Shown here: one piece after another, positions 11,256 to 22,969 of the stretch
Position numbering within the stretch: the stretch's first letter is position 1
How the letters are laid out: each line of letters starts with the position of its first letter
Source of the DNA: Ooceraea biroi
Lineage: Eukaryota > Arthropoda > Insecta > Hymenoptera > Formicidae
DNA length: 64,000 nt
Direction of reading: 5' to 3'
Assembly (NCBI RefSeq): GCF_003672135.1
Contig: NC_039516.1
Coordinates: 8,539,838-8,603,837 of the forward strand
Notes under the pieces: generated by a model
Seen by the model: the letters and a program-made list of their open reading frames with translations, nothing else
What the model was told of the DNA's origin: nothing
Databases searched by the model: none
Program-made: the position numbers and the translations under genes

Positions 11256-14200
11256 CTCAGGTAGAACATAAAACTCATAATGACATCATGATGACATCAT
11301 AATGACATCACTTAAAAGTCATTTCAGAAAAATCATAATGATCTCATTCGATACATTTTTGGCAATGTTTCAGTGACTTATGTTTGATCTCATATTGACT
11401 TTAATATGACTTCCAAAGAGAAGAATATTACACAAAATTGAACGGTAGTAGCTTTTATTTGCATAAACAATTATATAACTGTAAAAAAAACATAAACAGT
11501 TATAAAATCTAACCGCCTATTTAAATCTAATACGTAAAAAAACTTAGTCTTATAAATATTAAAGAAATGATAGTTAACTGTTCTGAGGAATGTGCACGAT
11601 TAAAATAATTATAAAATTATTGTTATAAGAGAAAATAAAGGTCATTGCACTAAATATGACAGCCGATTTAAGTCCTATACTACTACATAACAAACTTAAA
11701 ACATTAAAATAAACGATAGTTAATTGTTCTGAGGAATTTGCGCGCCGCGATTAAAATAATTATAAAATTATTATAATAAGACAAAATAAACTTCATTGCA
11801 CAAAACATTAATAGCCTATTTAAGCCCTATACTACTACACTATGGTGTCTCTATCCCTCTACTAAAGTTAATAGTTCTACATAAAAAAATTGGTCTCATA
11901 AACATTACAACAAACGATAAATGAAACGAATGAGCTGAGGAGTTTGCGCGACTAGATTTTCCGCTGATTACTTGTGTAGAACCAACGTGACATCTTCTCC
12001 GCTTGTACCAAATTGCTATCAGGGAATGCTTTTAAAACAGCACCTATGTATAAAAAGAGATTAATGATGTTGCTCACTTAAAAATAAGAAATATCGTTTA
12101 TGTACTAAATTTGAACTTACAAATAATTGCTTCATGAAGCTTCGTATTTTCGAATTTCAACTTTACTGAACCTGATCCTGCATAATTTATCATACGAGCC
12201 AAAGAATTTGTAATTACTTTTGGTAGAATACGGCCGACAGTTGTATATTCGTCAGTGTGTTCATCAACTTTCATTAGTTTAGCAAAATAATCTACCTGAA
12301 AAAGAAAAGAAATTTAATTATATATAATACAAACTGTACACATATTTAATTATGAATTAACTGATTACTATTATTTCTCTTTATATCGACAAATTGAACT
12401 TTTCGTCATTGAAGTCAAAAAGAAATGTAAAGAACTTTATAATATTTTCACGTTTCGCAACTTTATTATAGACTATTATTAGAGCCAAAGATTTCATTGA
12501 GATACAGGCAAATTTTTATAAAACTTATTTGTAAACATGTAAAATGCAATAAAATAATGTTAATAGAAATCAAATATATAAAATATAGTGCTAATGTAAA
12601 AATAACCTACAAAAATGAAATAAAATATAGCTATCAAGTACAACTTGCAAATTTCGTCACTATTATAACATTAATTACTAACTTACAGGATAAAAGTTAG
12701 TATCATGTATAAGAAACTTTTGAAAATCTGAGAAGGAATCTTCATCAGTTAAGGGGAGTGTAGGGAGTTCTTTCGGTTTAATAATTGTTTCTTCTTCTGG
12801 AGCCAACTTGCGATGAATCTTATGAAGGATCAGAATAACATGCTCTACTTTCCCATTCAATTCCTCTTGCCTATCTACCAAAATCTGAAGAATAGCAGCA
12901 ACACGAGAATCTGAAATGAAGTAACAATATGATGATGTTAAAGTCGAATAAAAATCAGTAAAGAAAGAGAGAGGTTGGAGATTGAATAATGTTTTTATGA
13001 ATGAATGCGTAAAATTATTTGTCAATGACCAGTAAAAAAATAGAATTTAATAAAAAAAGAATTAACAATTTACCTAATTGCATATGCACATTTTTCATCA
13101 ACGATGGCAAAGAAGCTGAAACATACATACAGTTAAATCATATATCAGAACAATTAATCAAGGACTTAATACACAGTAAGCAGAAAATTTGTTATAGCCC
13201 AAAAATAACATATAATCTTACACTTCTGATTTGACTGGAGAGTCACAAGAGATTTACAAGATGTTGAAGTATCTCTTTTTGTAGAGGTTTCATTAAGAGG
13301 TATAGTTTTTCCGAAAGATAAGGGAGACGTTCCACTTATTAGTAATTTATTTTCTAGAGGTGGAGTATTAAAACATGATGGATTGTTGTACGCTACAACA
13401 AATATTCAATTGAGAGCCAATATTTCATTGTAAGAAGAATAGTAAATACATGACTACGCTATTTAAATATTAATTGATATATCATGCATGTAAGCTGAAA
13501 AATCAACCAAACAATAAAACATAGATACATACAGTTTGAACGGGATTGGGAAGTTGCAGCTTTTGTGGATTTAACTACAGGAGAAGTCTTGTCCAAAACT
13601 TCAGATAAAGTACCTTGAATTTCAGAAAGAAAACTTTATTTCTTTATAAAACAGTGCTAATAAATAATCATAGAAGTTATTTTCATTCTTACCTTTCACG
13701 ACAGATGAATTACTTCAACAGCAAATTTTTCCAGATAAATATTAACATTACTACGTCTTCCAGAGCCCAGATAAACAGCAATCAAAAAGGGATGTTTGCA
13801 ATCCCAAAATTTGCCAAGAATGGGCCAGAAATGCATCTCGGAACTTTTGCTTAAAGGAATGCTATCTATATTGACATCTATCAGTATTTCACCATGTTGA
13901 CGAATATATTCATCAGAAAGTAGTTGTCTAATATTCAGGTTTATTCCTTTGTACCAAAACAGCCCATTATCTATATCAGAGACAATAACTTTTCTCGAAG
14001 TATACAACAGTCTTGTGACTCTTAGGCAGAGAAGGAAAAATTAGCTGTAACAGAGTCAACAATTCATCAACTTTTTTCTTTGATATTCCACGCAAAGCCC
14101 ATTCCCTTAACCGCTGTTTAATAAATAATTGTTCTGGTCCTCTTTATCATTACAGTTCAATGTTATATTCACATCATTCTGTTTATCTTGCTCATCTCTA

Positions 14201-15130
14201 TTGTCATGCATATAATCACTAATAATACTTTTGTTTTCACTGCTACTGATGTAATTATCAAAAGAATCAAAATTAGGATCTAAATTAGGGGTACTATTCT
14301 CCTGCAAATCTATGTTCCTTTCAAAAGAATCTTCACTCTCAAGATCATAATCAGTAATATTCTCCAAATTAGGAATCCTATTATCATCACTGTCATTGTC
14401 AGAATCGAATAAAATAGATCTTGTAGCTCTTGCTTGAAGCTTGGCTAATTTGATACGTTTCATAGCACTAATTCTATATTTCACTGCTATCTTTCGTTTA
14501 ATTGGTGGAATCTATGAATATAAAATAGGGAATAAATTAATTATATAGCACGGCACGATTAGAGTAGAATAAAACAGAAATTGAAAGAACAAGTAAAAAT
14601 TGAAAAAGCTAAATGAGGCTGGAAGATTTCAATCGTAGCTTTCAAATGAGTCATGCGGTGCAGAAATAGGTTAAGAAATAGGTTAAAAAATTAAAGAAAG
14701 GATTTTGTGATGAAATAAGTTTTAAAGTTTACCTTATTCTTATTTCCAGACATGATGAACTTTATTTTTTCAGCAATCTGTCTAAGAAAAGCTTTATGTA
14801 CTGTTACTCGTGACAGTACCCGAATATCTACCATTCAACGATTTCCCAGATCGCAAAAATGATGAACAAACAAAACAATCGCATATTGGCTGTGGCGGAA
14901 AACGATCCTAGCGAACTCTATTGATTAAAATAACATACTCTAACAATAATATATTCAAGTGGCATAAATCGTAAAAGTATACAATTATCTTAGAGGACTT
15001 GAGATTAATGATTCTTTTTGTCATCTCGAAGTCACTTTTGTGTCATTTTTGTCCAGATAACTTTTAAGTGATGAATAAAGTCATAATGATGTCATCATGA
15101 TGTCATTATGAGTTTTCTGTTCTACCTGGG
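11256..15130 (-). mobile_element. TIR element with CYCAGGTAGAACA ends, TA target, encodes a DUF4806-type protein
   Basis: The left terminus CTCAGGTAGAACA (11256) and right terminus TGTTCTACCTGGG (15130) are near-perfect inverted repeats, followed inward by repeated ACTCATAATGACATCATGATGACATCA. The undisturbed target can be read in the other arm of the surrounding palindrome at 15441-15458. Comparing it with both junctions shows that only TA (11254-11255, 15131-15132) was duplicated. One spliced minus-strand gene occupies the interior. The remaining interior (11270-11950) is AT-rich with near-duplicate blocks and no gene. I cannot assign the superfamily. Confidence 0.8.
11952..14752 (-). pseudogene. 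Spliced transposon gene: 'LREWA...FWPILG' N-terminus with DUF4806 C-terminus
   Basis: The first exon is MSGNKNK (14732-14752), and a GT-AG intron leads to an exon whose top is 14511. Then follow an acidic region, LREWALRGISKKKVDELL, SDIDNGLFWYKGINLNIRQL and a block with SEMHFWPILGKFWDCKHPFL (about 13730-14000). Further exons lie at about 13230-13395 and 13550-13600, then 12687-12910 (coiled coil, RVAAILQILVDRQEELNGKV), 12121-12295 and 11952-12043. The last three match the DUF4806 pattern (a 'GRILPKVITNSLARMINY...F' core and final KMSRWFYTSNQRKI). Frameshifts near 14130 and 14010 break the N-terminal part. The 'LREWA/FWPILG' block is typical of uncharacterised arthropod transposon proteins. 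The role is unknown; the gene fills the element, so a transposition role is inferred. Confidence 0.65.
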
Positions 15131-16981
15131 TAATACAATTTGAGATTACATATGGAAAATGATAATGGATTTTCTAAATATACATGAATGTGATGTTGCA
15201 ACGATGATATTGTTATGAGGAGTAATTTAATGCATTAAAGATTTTATTATATATAATTTAATGTTACATGTCCTAACAGATTGATCTGCTTAGTAATTAA
15301 ATGAGAGATGTTAAATATTAACATTAAATTTTAATAAAATATTTAACGCATTACATTATTCCTGGTAACAATATCGTCGTTGCAACTTCACATTCATACA
15401 TATTTATAAAATCCATTATCATTTTCCGTATGTAATCTCAAATTGTATTATTCTCTTACTGCTAATAGGACTTAATACGTCTTGTAACCTATATATGTAG
15501 AACTTAGAATGATGATATTATGCAAGGTATAATGTAAGGAATTACTTGATAAATGTTCGTTCCCTCGTATTTAGGCTTCATATAACAATTAGCCATTACA
15601 GATACATATCATAAACTGATGAAATGAATGTTGTTAACTTTCATAACGCAGACATTGTATATGATTTTCATTAAGTCCTCAAACCTACCATATGTTACAT
15701 AATGGCAGCTTTCGGGACAGTAATACTTTTTACTATTTAATACTAAATAACTGAGTCTGTTACAATGTAATATTCGGGACTGAATAATGGTTATTAACAC
15801 GTTTCAACGAATATTGCAGCTAATTCATCTATAACAATAAATATGTTAAATTAATCTTACAAGAGGAAGTCTCGGCTGTCTCTAATCAGCGATTTCAATG
15901 AGGTTTTGTTGGTGGCGTTGTATTCACTCATACTTATACAGGGTGTCTCAGAAAGAATGGGACAATGCTCGTGTGCAGATAGAGCAGACTGAACTGAGTC
16001 GAAAAGTCCTGTACCATTTTGCAATTTTCGCAATAGTTAACGAGTTATTAATTATTAAAAATCGCTGTATTAGTCCGGCCTACCGCCGAATGCAAGCGCG
16101 CGGCGAGATGCGACCGCTTAGCGATCGCAGTGGCAATGGCTAGGCAGGCCACTTGTAATAAACAACACCCCGCGTGCCTAGCAACCTCGATCGCTAGGCG
16201 GTCGCATCTCGCCGCGCACTTGCATTCGGCGGTAGGCCGGACTAATACAGCGATTTTTAATAATTAATAACTCGTTAACTATTGCGAAAATTGCAAAATG
16301 GTACAGGACTTTTCGACTCAGTTCAGTCCGCTCTATCTGCATACGAGCATTGTCCCATTCTTTCTGAGACACCCTGTATAGTGCCAGAGTCGTAGGACCA
16401 AAGCCGTCAAACAATACGGTCGATTACCGTTGGAGAGCAAAATCACGTATACGTGACAGCGGCCGTCAAAGCTGCCGTTAAACTTGATGACTATTACATA
16501 CTAATTCTCATATGTTAATTATGATTTGGAATAATATGAAAGAAGATAATCTATTGTATTGTATATAGGAATCTCACTGATGATACTTTCAGTATAAGAA
16601 ACAGTTTAGTGATCAAATTGCTTGAAATGTTCATGATACCTGATAGTCAGACACCACAATTAGCCGTTACAGATAAATATAATGAATAGGTGAAATAAAC
16701 GTTGTTATATAGATTAGCGAACATCAATTTCGACATTATTTATATAATTAATTGACTTCATATCATGATGAGTGGTTAGAACGTAGGTATTGTGTATGAT
16801 TTTCATTAAGTCCTCACAACTACCATATAATATACAATGGCATCTTCCAGGACATTCATATGATTTGTATATTTAATACTAAAGAACTCAGTCTATTATG
16901 AACAGTTCGAAATTAGTTCAATAGACTACTTCTTGTAATGAAAATATCATCATTGAGATTCCTACCTCCTACATAAAATAC
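15131..16981. repeat. Centre and inner right arm of the giant inverted repeat
   Basis: The axis lies near 15290: 15131-15290 pairs with 15291-15450. Beyond it, 15450-15936 pairs with 11255 back to about 9490 (minus the mariner), and 16377-16981 pairs with about 9490 back to 8880. Interruption by the foldback at 15939-16376 is explained by a TA insertion. The copia 5' junction at 16982 ends this segment; the arm resumes at 39999. Confidence 0.8.
15939..16376. mobile_element. Foldback MITE with CAGGGTGTCTC ends
   Basis: Arms of about 200 bp run inward from CAGGGTGTCTCAGAAAG (15939) and its complement ending at 16376. TA is on both sides (15937-15938, 16377-16378). The empty target (ACTTATATAGTGC in complement) is visible near 9485 in the opposite arm. 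The inner part is GC-rich (GCGCGGCGAGATGCGACCGC). Short ORFs on both strands are copies of the arm and not genes. Confidence 0.9.
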
Positions 16982-17293
16982 TGTTGGATATTTAAACGGA
17001 TTAGGAAGCGCGGCCCGGTAACTGAGAAGGACACACACTGACACGAGAGTACTGTATTTAGTTAATATAATGTTTATTAATATACAACGAAGATATATAT
17101 ATTGTATAGCGTATAATGACTATCAGTGCGGATTGACGACCGACCGGCCCGACTGACTGGCACGACTACTCGCAAGGGAATAAACTCTGTGAACGAATTC
17201 GAACAGACATACCCGTCAATCGACCGCTTCCCTATCGATCAACCTATCGATAAATCGATATGAGCCTCGAGATCATAGTAGATATAATCTACA
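16982..17293 (-). repeat. copia 3' LTR
   Basis: 312 bp. On the plus strand it starts TGTTGGATATTTAAACGG and ends AGATATAATCTACA. The adjacent purine-rich primer site, read on the minus strand as AAGTGGGGAAT, sits at 17294-17304 just inside it. Confidence 0.95.
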
Positions 17294-17314
17294 ATTCCCC
17301 ACTTGAGCTCGAAG

Positions 17315-18478
17315 CTAAAACAACCAAATTTTCCAAAAAAATTCTTTTACTTGCTCCCTCATTACAATATCGTTTTCACAAGTCACGGCTTTAGTGAGCG
17401 CGTCAGCTAATATCTCTTTTGTACTAATATAATTTAATGTAACTATACCGCGCGCGACGTTTTCTTTAATGAATTTAAACTTAGTGTCTATATGTTTCGT
17501 CCTCGCGTGATAATTATTCGAATACGCTAGCTTTATCGCGCTTTTACTATCTGAGTACAATTTTATTGGTTCACGAATATAACAATCTTCTATATCTCGT
17601 ACAAGTCCTTTTAGCCACAGCAGCTCCTGGTTTGCCAATGCCATGGCAACGTACTCTGATTCCGTCGTGGAGAGCGAGACAGTCGCTTGCCTCTTGCTGC
17701 ACCACGACACGGCACTCTTTCCTAGGAGGAACAGGTATCCGCTGGTTGAGCGACGCGTGTCAACGTCTCCGGCCCAGTTTGCGTCGCAATATCCTCTCAG
17801 CTGGCCGACCTTCGACCCCTCGAACTTCAGGCACATCTCCTTGGTTCCTTTCAGGTATCGGAGCACACGTTTCAGTGCGTTCCAATGCGCCTTCCCTGGA
17901 TTCTTAGCAAAGGAGCCCAATATGATTACTCCACAGCCTAAGTCAGGGCGCGTACCTTGATACGCGTACATGAGACATCCTAGCGCCTCGCGGTATGGAA
18001 CACTTTCCATTCTCTTTCTTTGCTCCTCTTCACTTGGCATCATATCCGCTGTCAGGACTTGGTTGGCGTCTAACGAAGTCCCCACTGGATTGCAATCCTC
18101 CATTTTGAACCTCCGCAGCACATCCTCTATGTAATCCTTTTGATCAAGGAATATCTCCTTGGCTTTCCGATCTCGTCTCACGTTTATACCCAGGATTTTT
18201 GAGACAGGTCCCAGGTTTCTCATTTTGAATTTTTGCTCCAGTCTCCTAATAATCAAATTTTTCAACTCTTTATTATTCGTGAACAAGAGTAAATCGTCTA
18301 CGTACGTGGCTAGATACACAACGCTTCCGTCGTCCTCTTTTCGGTAATACAGGCTTTGGTCCACCTCTGAGCGTTTGAATTTGAGATCCGACAGAGCCTG
18401 ATCCAGCTTCTTGTTCCAGGCGTATGCACCCTGCTTCAACCTGTACATGGCCTTCTTGAGTTTACAGACTTTTCCTTT
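17315..18478 (-). pseudogene. copia reverse transcriptase (C-terminal half) and RNase H
   Basis: This is the frame after the TAA at 18479-18481, ending WKIWLF and TAA near 17315. It contains AMYRLKQGAYAWNKKLDQAL, the polymerase box YVDDLLLFTNNKEL (catalytic aspartates), KFKMRNLGPVSKILGINV and the copia RNase H with GYCDANWAGDVDTRRSTSGY, STTESEYVAMA and YSDSKSAIKLA. All are in canonical order. RT and RNase H copy the element RNA into DNA in cytoplasmic particles. The stop 5' of YRLKQ separates this half from the RT thumb/finger part, so no full polyprotein can be made. Confidence 0.93.
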
Positions 18479-19498
18479 TTATTTAGGTTCTACGAATTCT
18501 CCTGGATGCTCCAAGTAGACTTCCTCCTCTAGATCTCCGTTCAAGAACGCTATCACGACATCTAAATGCTCAATATCGTAATCGTGCTTAGCAGCTACCG
18601 CAAATAGACATCTCAACGTACTGAATCTTACGACTGGACAAAACGTTTCATGATAGTCAAGACCCGGTACTTGTTCGTAGCCTTTAACCACTAACCTTGC
18701 TTTATATTTTGGTGAATCATCTTCCAGATTTCTTTTTATTTTGAAGACCCATCGAGATTTTAATATCTTCTTACCTTTGGGTCGGTTGCACCACTCCCAG
18801 GTCTTGTTCGCCTTGAGCGCGGCGAGCTCTTCCTTCATCGCTCGTTCCCACTCCTTGCGACAGGGACCATTCAAGGCCTCTTGAATTTTCACCGGCTCTA
18901 CTTCCGTTAACTCCGTGGATACGTTGTACGATATGTAATCCGGAAAGGTTCTTGGCTTTGGTGCTCGGCTGCTCCGACGAACCTGTCGTACTTCCTCTTC
19001 TTCTGACGGTTCTTCCTGGCGGTGCGCGGTTTCGTTGTCGTCACTCGGCTCGTTGACTGCTTCATCTTCGGTGGAGGAATTCACCGATTCATAGTCACTC
19101 TGAACTGAATCTCTCTCATTTCGCTCGTTCTGAGAGTCTTCATCGTTGAGAGTCTCGTCGTCCGAATCCTCATCTGCCTCAGGTTCCTCACTGCTTACGC
19201 GAGTTGGTATCAGGCCAATTCCTTTTGACTCGTCCTTCACTGCGCTTTCGCAGAATATCACGTCTCGGCTTTTGAACACCTTGTCGCTATCCTTATCGTA
19301 CAGGCGGTAACCTTTTGAGTGCTCTAGGTAGCCTATAAACAAACAACTTTTTGATTTTTCGTCCCACTTACGGCGGAGTTCCTTGGATACATGTACTAGC
19401 GCTTTGCAACCGAAGACCCTCAAGTGACCCAAATTCGGCTTCTTTCCACTCCACATCTCGTAGGGCGTCCTGTACTGCAGACTCTTCGCCGGGGATCA
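18479..19498 (-). pseudogene. copia integrase C-terminus and start of reverse transcriptase
   Basis: The frame runs from a TGA at 19496-19498 (inside the conserved YLIN-SP position of the integrase) to a TAA at 18479-18481. It contains the GKKPNLGHLRVFGCKALVHV block, SCLFIGYLEHSKGYRLYD, a long acidic linker rich in E/D/S, then RT entry features KTWEWCNRPKGKKILKSRWV and CPVVRFSTLRCLFAVAA, ending in the AFLNGDLEEEVYLEHPGEF box. Both stops are single codons in otherwise continuous frames. Confidence 0.92.
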
Positions 19499-20321
19499 GT
19501 TTATCAGGTAGACTGCCGTTGAACACGCTTCCGCCCAGAACTTCTTCGGTAGTCCGGCATTGAACAGCAGGCACCGCGCCTTTTCAACCACTGTGCGGTT
19601 ACTTCTCTCGGCTAAGCCGTTTTGCTGCGGCGTGTACGGCACTGTCGTCTGGTGACGTATCCCTTCTTGTCGGAGATAGTGGCTAAACTGTTCGTTTACA
19701 TACTCTCGACCATTATCAGACCGTAAAGTAAGAATTTTGTAACTAGTCTGTTTTTCTACATACGCTTTGTATCTTTTAAACATATCGAGAGCCTCGCTCT
19801 TGTTTTTCAAAAAATAGATACTGAGCTTTCTCGAGTAATCATCAATAAAAAGTATAAAATATTTCGAACCTCCTATGGATGTGTTCTCCATTGGTCCGCA
19901 AATGTCGGTGTGGATCAGCTGCAACGGTTTCGACGCTCTCTTCCTTCCGTCTCCTTTCGTCGGAAAGGGCTGCCTCGCTTGCTTGCCCTTGGCGCACACT
20001 TCGCAGGGTTGGTCATCAGGATCATCAAACTTGAGGCCATCCGCATGATTGTCCCGTAGGAGTTTCATATTCGACCTCCTCAGGTGGCCGAGCCGCCGAT
20101 ACCACATTTCAGGATCCACAGTACTTTCACTGCTGTACGCTACATCCGTCGGCTGCAGCAGTTTGTAAATATTGTTCGCTGGCTTTGCCACTGCAATTAA
20201 ACCTGCACGCTCATGCGATATTTCATTTGGAACGTCAACTTCAATCCTTTTTCAGTCATTTTCTTCACGAACAGCAAGTTCACAGATAACTTCGGGGCGT
20301 AGAGCACTTCTTCGGCTTGTA
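19499..20321 (-). pseudogene. copia GAG-pre-integrase and integrase core
   Basis: Contains the zinc-binding pre-integrase domain (WYRRLGHLRRSNMKLL, then CEVCAKGKQARQPF) and the DD35E core: LIHTDICGPM (first D), LRSDNGREY (second D) and PYTPQQNGLAERSNRTVVEK (E). The stretch 20200-20321 encodes the protease-to-integrase linker (YAPKLSVNLLF). A frameshift near 20250-20260 separates that linker from the integrase frame. Integrase inserts the cDNA; the 5-bp duplication around this element matches copia integrase chemistry. Confidence 0.92.
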
Positions 20322-21589
20322 TTAGGAGTGTGATTTAGTTTTGAGGGTTTTGCAACAGATGGTTGTAGTGTCAGTTTGTTCCAATAGCTGTTTCCGATAA
20401 CTGTTCTTTCTTACAGTGTTGACATTATCCATGACATTTAGTAGCATTATAGCAATAGATGCAATAACAGTCGTGTTTATATCATCGTAAAAATGGAACT
20501 TCCGAAAGAGCGTTTTCGACATGCATTGCTTTTGTTTTTTAATCAAAAGAAAACTGCGGCTGAGGGTTATAGAATTCTTGTGGAAACTTATGGTGATTCT
20601 GCCCCATCAATTAAGACGTGTGAATACTGCTTTAGACGCTTTAAAAGTGGTGATACTGATGTGAAGGACAAAGAACGCTCGGGACAACCAAGAAAGCTTG
20701 AAAATGTAGATTTGCAAGCATTATTGGACGAAAATCCAACACAATCCACTTCAGAACTTGCCAGAGCATTAAATGTTGATCGTACAACAGTTACCAAACA
20801 TTTACATGAAATGGGAAAAATTCAGAAAGAAGGGAAATGGGTTCGACATTAATTATCGGAAAGTGCCATTGCGAACCGGTTGAACATTTGCATTTCGTTG
20901 ATCGCCAGGCAAAAAAAAGAAGAGTCTTTTGTCTCGGATTGTTACTGGGGATGAAAAGTGGATCTATTTTGATAATCCGAAACGCAGAAAATCATGGGTG
21001 GATCCAGGCGAACCAATCAACATCCACTCCGAGACGCAATATTCACGGTTGAAAAGTAATGCTCTGTATTTGGTGGGATAGTGTACTATGAGCTGTTAAA
21101 TCCGCATGAGACTGTCACGGCTGATCGTTATCGACACCAATTGTACAAGTTGAAGCAAGCATTGGACCAAAAACGACCACCAATTGCGAGTAAACGACGG
21201 AAAGTGATTCTTCTTCATGACAACGCTCGACCTCACGTTGCGTTATCAGTGAAACAAACACTATTAGAGCTTAAATGGGAAGTCTTACCGCACCCCGCGT
21301 ATTCTCCGGACATTGCTCCATACGATTATTATTTGTTCCGGTCGATGCAACACACTTTAGAGGATACGCACTTTCATAATTTCGAAGAAGTGCGAAAATT
21401 CGTCGACGAATGGATCAACTCAAAAGAAGAGTCATTTTATCGTCGTGGAATCCATCTCTTGCCAGAAAAATGGGAAAAAGTTATAGAAAACGAAGGAAAA
21501 TATTTTGATTAAGGTATTCATTCATTATCATATTTAAATACATGCGTTTTTGAGCAAAAAAAACCCTCAAAACTAAATCACACCCCTAA
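20322..21589 (+). mobile_element. mariner element (copy B) inside copia
   Basis: 1268 bp with TA on both sides (20320-20321, 21590-21591). Terminal repeats are TTAGGRGTGTGATTTAGTTT... and the complement at the right end. Removing it restores the copia protease frame across ...GVVLQAEEVLYAP. It differs from copy A in both termini and protein, so two mariner lineages are present. Confidence 0.93.
20493..21512 (+). pseudogene. mariner transposase, broken
   Basis: The ATG at 20493 opens MELPKERFRHALLLFF with an HTH, then QSTSELARALNVDRTTVTKH (second HTH) and KWVRH followed by an in-frame TAA (20850-20852). A frameshift lies in the A-run near 20912. The first catalytic block VTGDEKWIYFDN is near 20946, and another break is near 21078. 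LLHDNARPHVAL (second D), YSPDIAPYDYYLF (third D) and the terminal EKVIENEGKYFD are intact to 21512. The DD34D pattern identifies mariner. At least three lesions make it non-functional, although the long C-terminal frame suggests moderate age. Confidence 0.9.
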
Positions 21590-21591
21590 TA

Positions 21592-22099
21592 CAACGCCAG
21601 CTTTCTTGCCCGTAAACACCGATATGTTCACTGTGCCTCTTCCTTCAACTCGTAGCTTCACGTTGTCGGCAACGATCACTTTCGATTCGCTTAGCTTGAC
21701 AAAGGATTTGAAAATGTCTTTGTGCGGTGACATATGTGCTGACGCTGCCGAATCTATAATCCAGTCCTCACTACTGGTAGCAGCTGATCCGCCGGTGAAA
21801 AACGCTACTTTCAAGTTGTCTTCTCCTTTCTTCTTCTCACGACGTTGTGGTTTCCTTGTTTTCTCACTTTTTCTGTTCTCGTCGCAGTCGCTCACATAGT
21901 GACCGATCTTCCCGCAGGAATAACACTTCGTACCTTTATGTCTTGTTTTTGTTTTCGTTCCTTTCGACGACCTTCCAACATGGTACGCCGAGCTATCATC
22001 ATTTGATTTCGACCTTTCTGGAAAATTCGATTCCTGTAACAGCTTTGTTCTGATCGAATCGCCCGTGATCTCCTTTCCAGAATTTTCTAAGGCCATCAT
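21592..22099 (-). pseudogene. copia gag C-terminal part and protease start
   Basis: The frame begins at the Polinton junction (MALENSGKEITGDS after the duplicated target). It carries a basic region, one CCHC zinc knuckle (CYSCGKIGHYVSDC), then the aspartic protease active site WIIDSAASAHMSPHKD near 21755. It stops where mariner B entered. The zinc knuckle binds packaged RNA; the protease matures the polyprotein. The 5' half of gag lies 17 kb away at 39094-39561. Confidence 0.93.
22094..22099. repeat. 6-bp target-site duplication of the Polinton (left copy)
   Basis: CATCAT at 22094-22099 corresponds to CATCAC at 39094-39099, 5 of 6 bases identical. Joining the two flanks with one copy restores the copia gag reading frame (HPMVM/ALENS), so the junction assignment is firm. 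Confidence 0.9.
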
Positions 22100-22695
22100 A
22101 GTAGGTTAGGGGGGCTGATTCTAACCCAGGGGTCTGAGGGGGGCTGAGTCAGCGGGGGGAGGGGGGGTACGACGTTACACGGCGAGGGGGTCGCGGGGAG
22201 GGGGGAGGACTGCTGACCTAACCCACACGTAACAGTATTTGCTGGCCCAACCAGCGGGAGGGGGTTTTCGTGGACCTAACCCACGGGAGGGGGGAGGGAG
22301 GACCGTGACCACCTAACCTAACCAAGGGGGTTTTCGCGGACCCAACCCGCAGGGATCATGACAGTTTTTTGCTGACCCAACCCGCGGGGTGGGGCGAGGG
22401 GGAGGATGCACGGCACGTGCGCGATGTAAGAGAAACCCCCATTGTGCGCAACGTGCTATGTAACAGTTAGCATTTTGTCAACGAACCGATGTCGCGGTTC
22501 GCACGTGCGCGACGTAACCGATACCCTCTTCGCTGTACACGTGTTTCGCGGTGATAAGACGCGAGCGCCGACGTCCGGCTGCTATGAAATCGGATGAGTG
22601 GATGTTAAAGTATGATTAAAGATGACACGTTCGCGGCGAAAAAAATGCATGCGGAGAATATTCCACAACGCGAGCGCCGACGTCTGGCTGCTATG
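22100..22695 (+). repeat. Polinton left terminal inverted repeat
   Basis: About 596 bp, matching 38499-39093 in complement with scattered substitutions. The outer 250 bp is G-rich with repeated CCTAACC/GGTTAGG words. The inner part carries CACGTGCGCGAYGTAA and GCGAGCGCCGACGTC twice. Such repeats are where protein-primed replication starts in this group. Confidence 0.95.
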
Positions 22696-22969
22696 TGTGG
22701 GTTTAGTTTATTCTCTCTACTCTTTAGACGTAAGCAACAATAAGAGGAGTAAGTATGCACGTGCATAATGTACGTGTACCATGGTAATCTCCTCATCGCG
22801 CGGTCCGCGAAGATATCACGTACCTCTTCCGAAAGTGGCACGTGTACCATGATCATCACCTCATCGCGTGGTCCGCGAAGATGTCGCGTACCCTTTCCCG
22901 AAAGGTAGTTTTACTTCGATCTCTCCATTGTTCAGACCTTCGTTAATTGTTAATCGTTGCCGCAGTGAC

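Noticed and set aside
13019..13234. Plus-strand 71-codon frame inside the DUF4806 element
   Set aside because: It lies opposite the spliced minus-strand gene and its introns, and is AT-rich without features.
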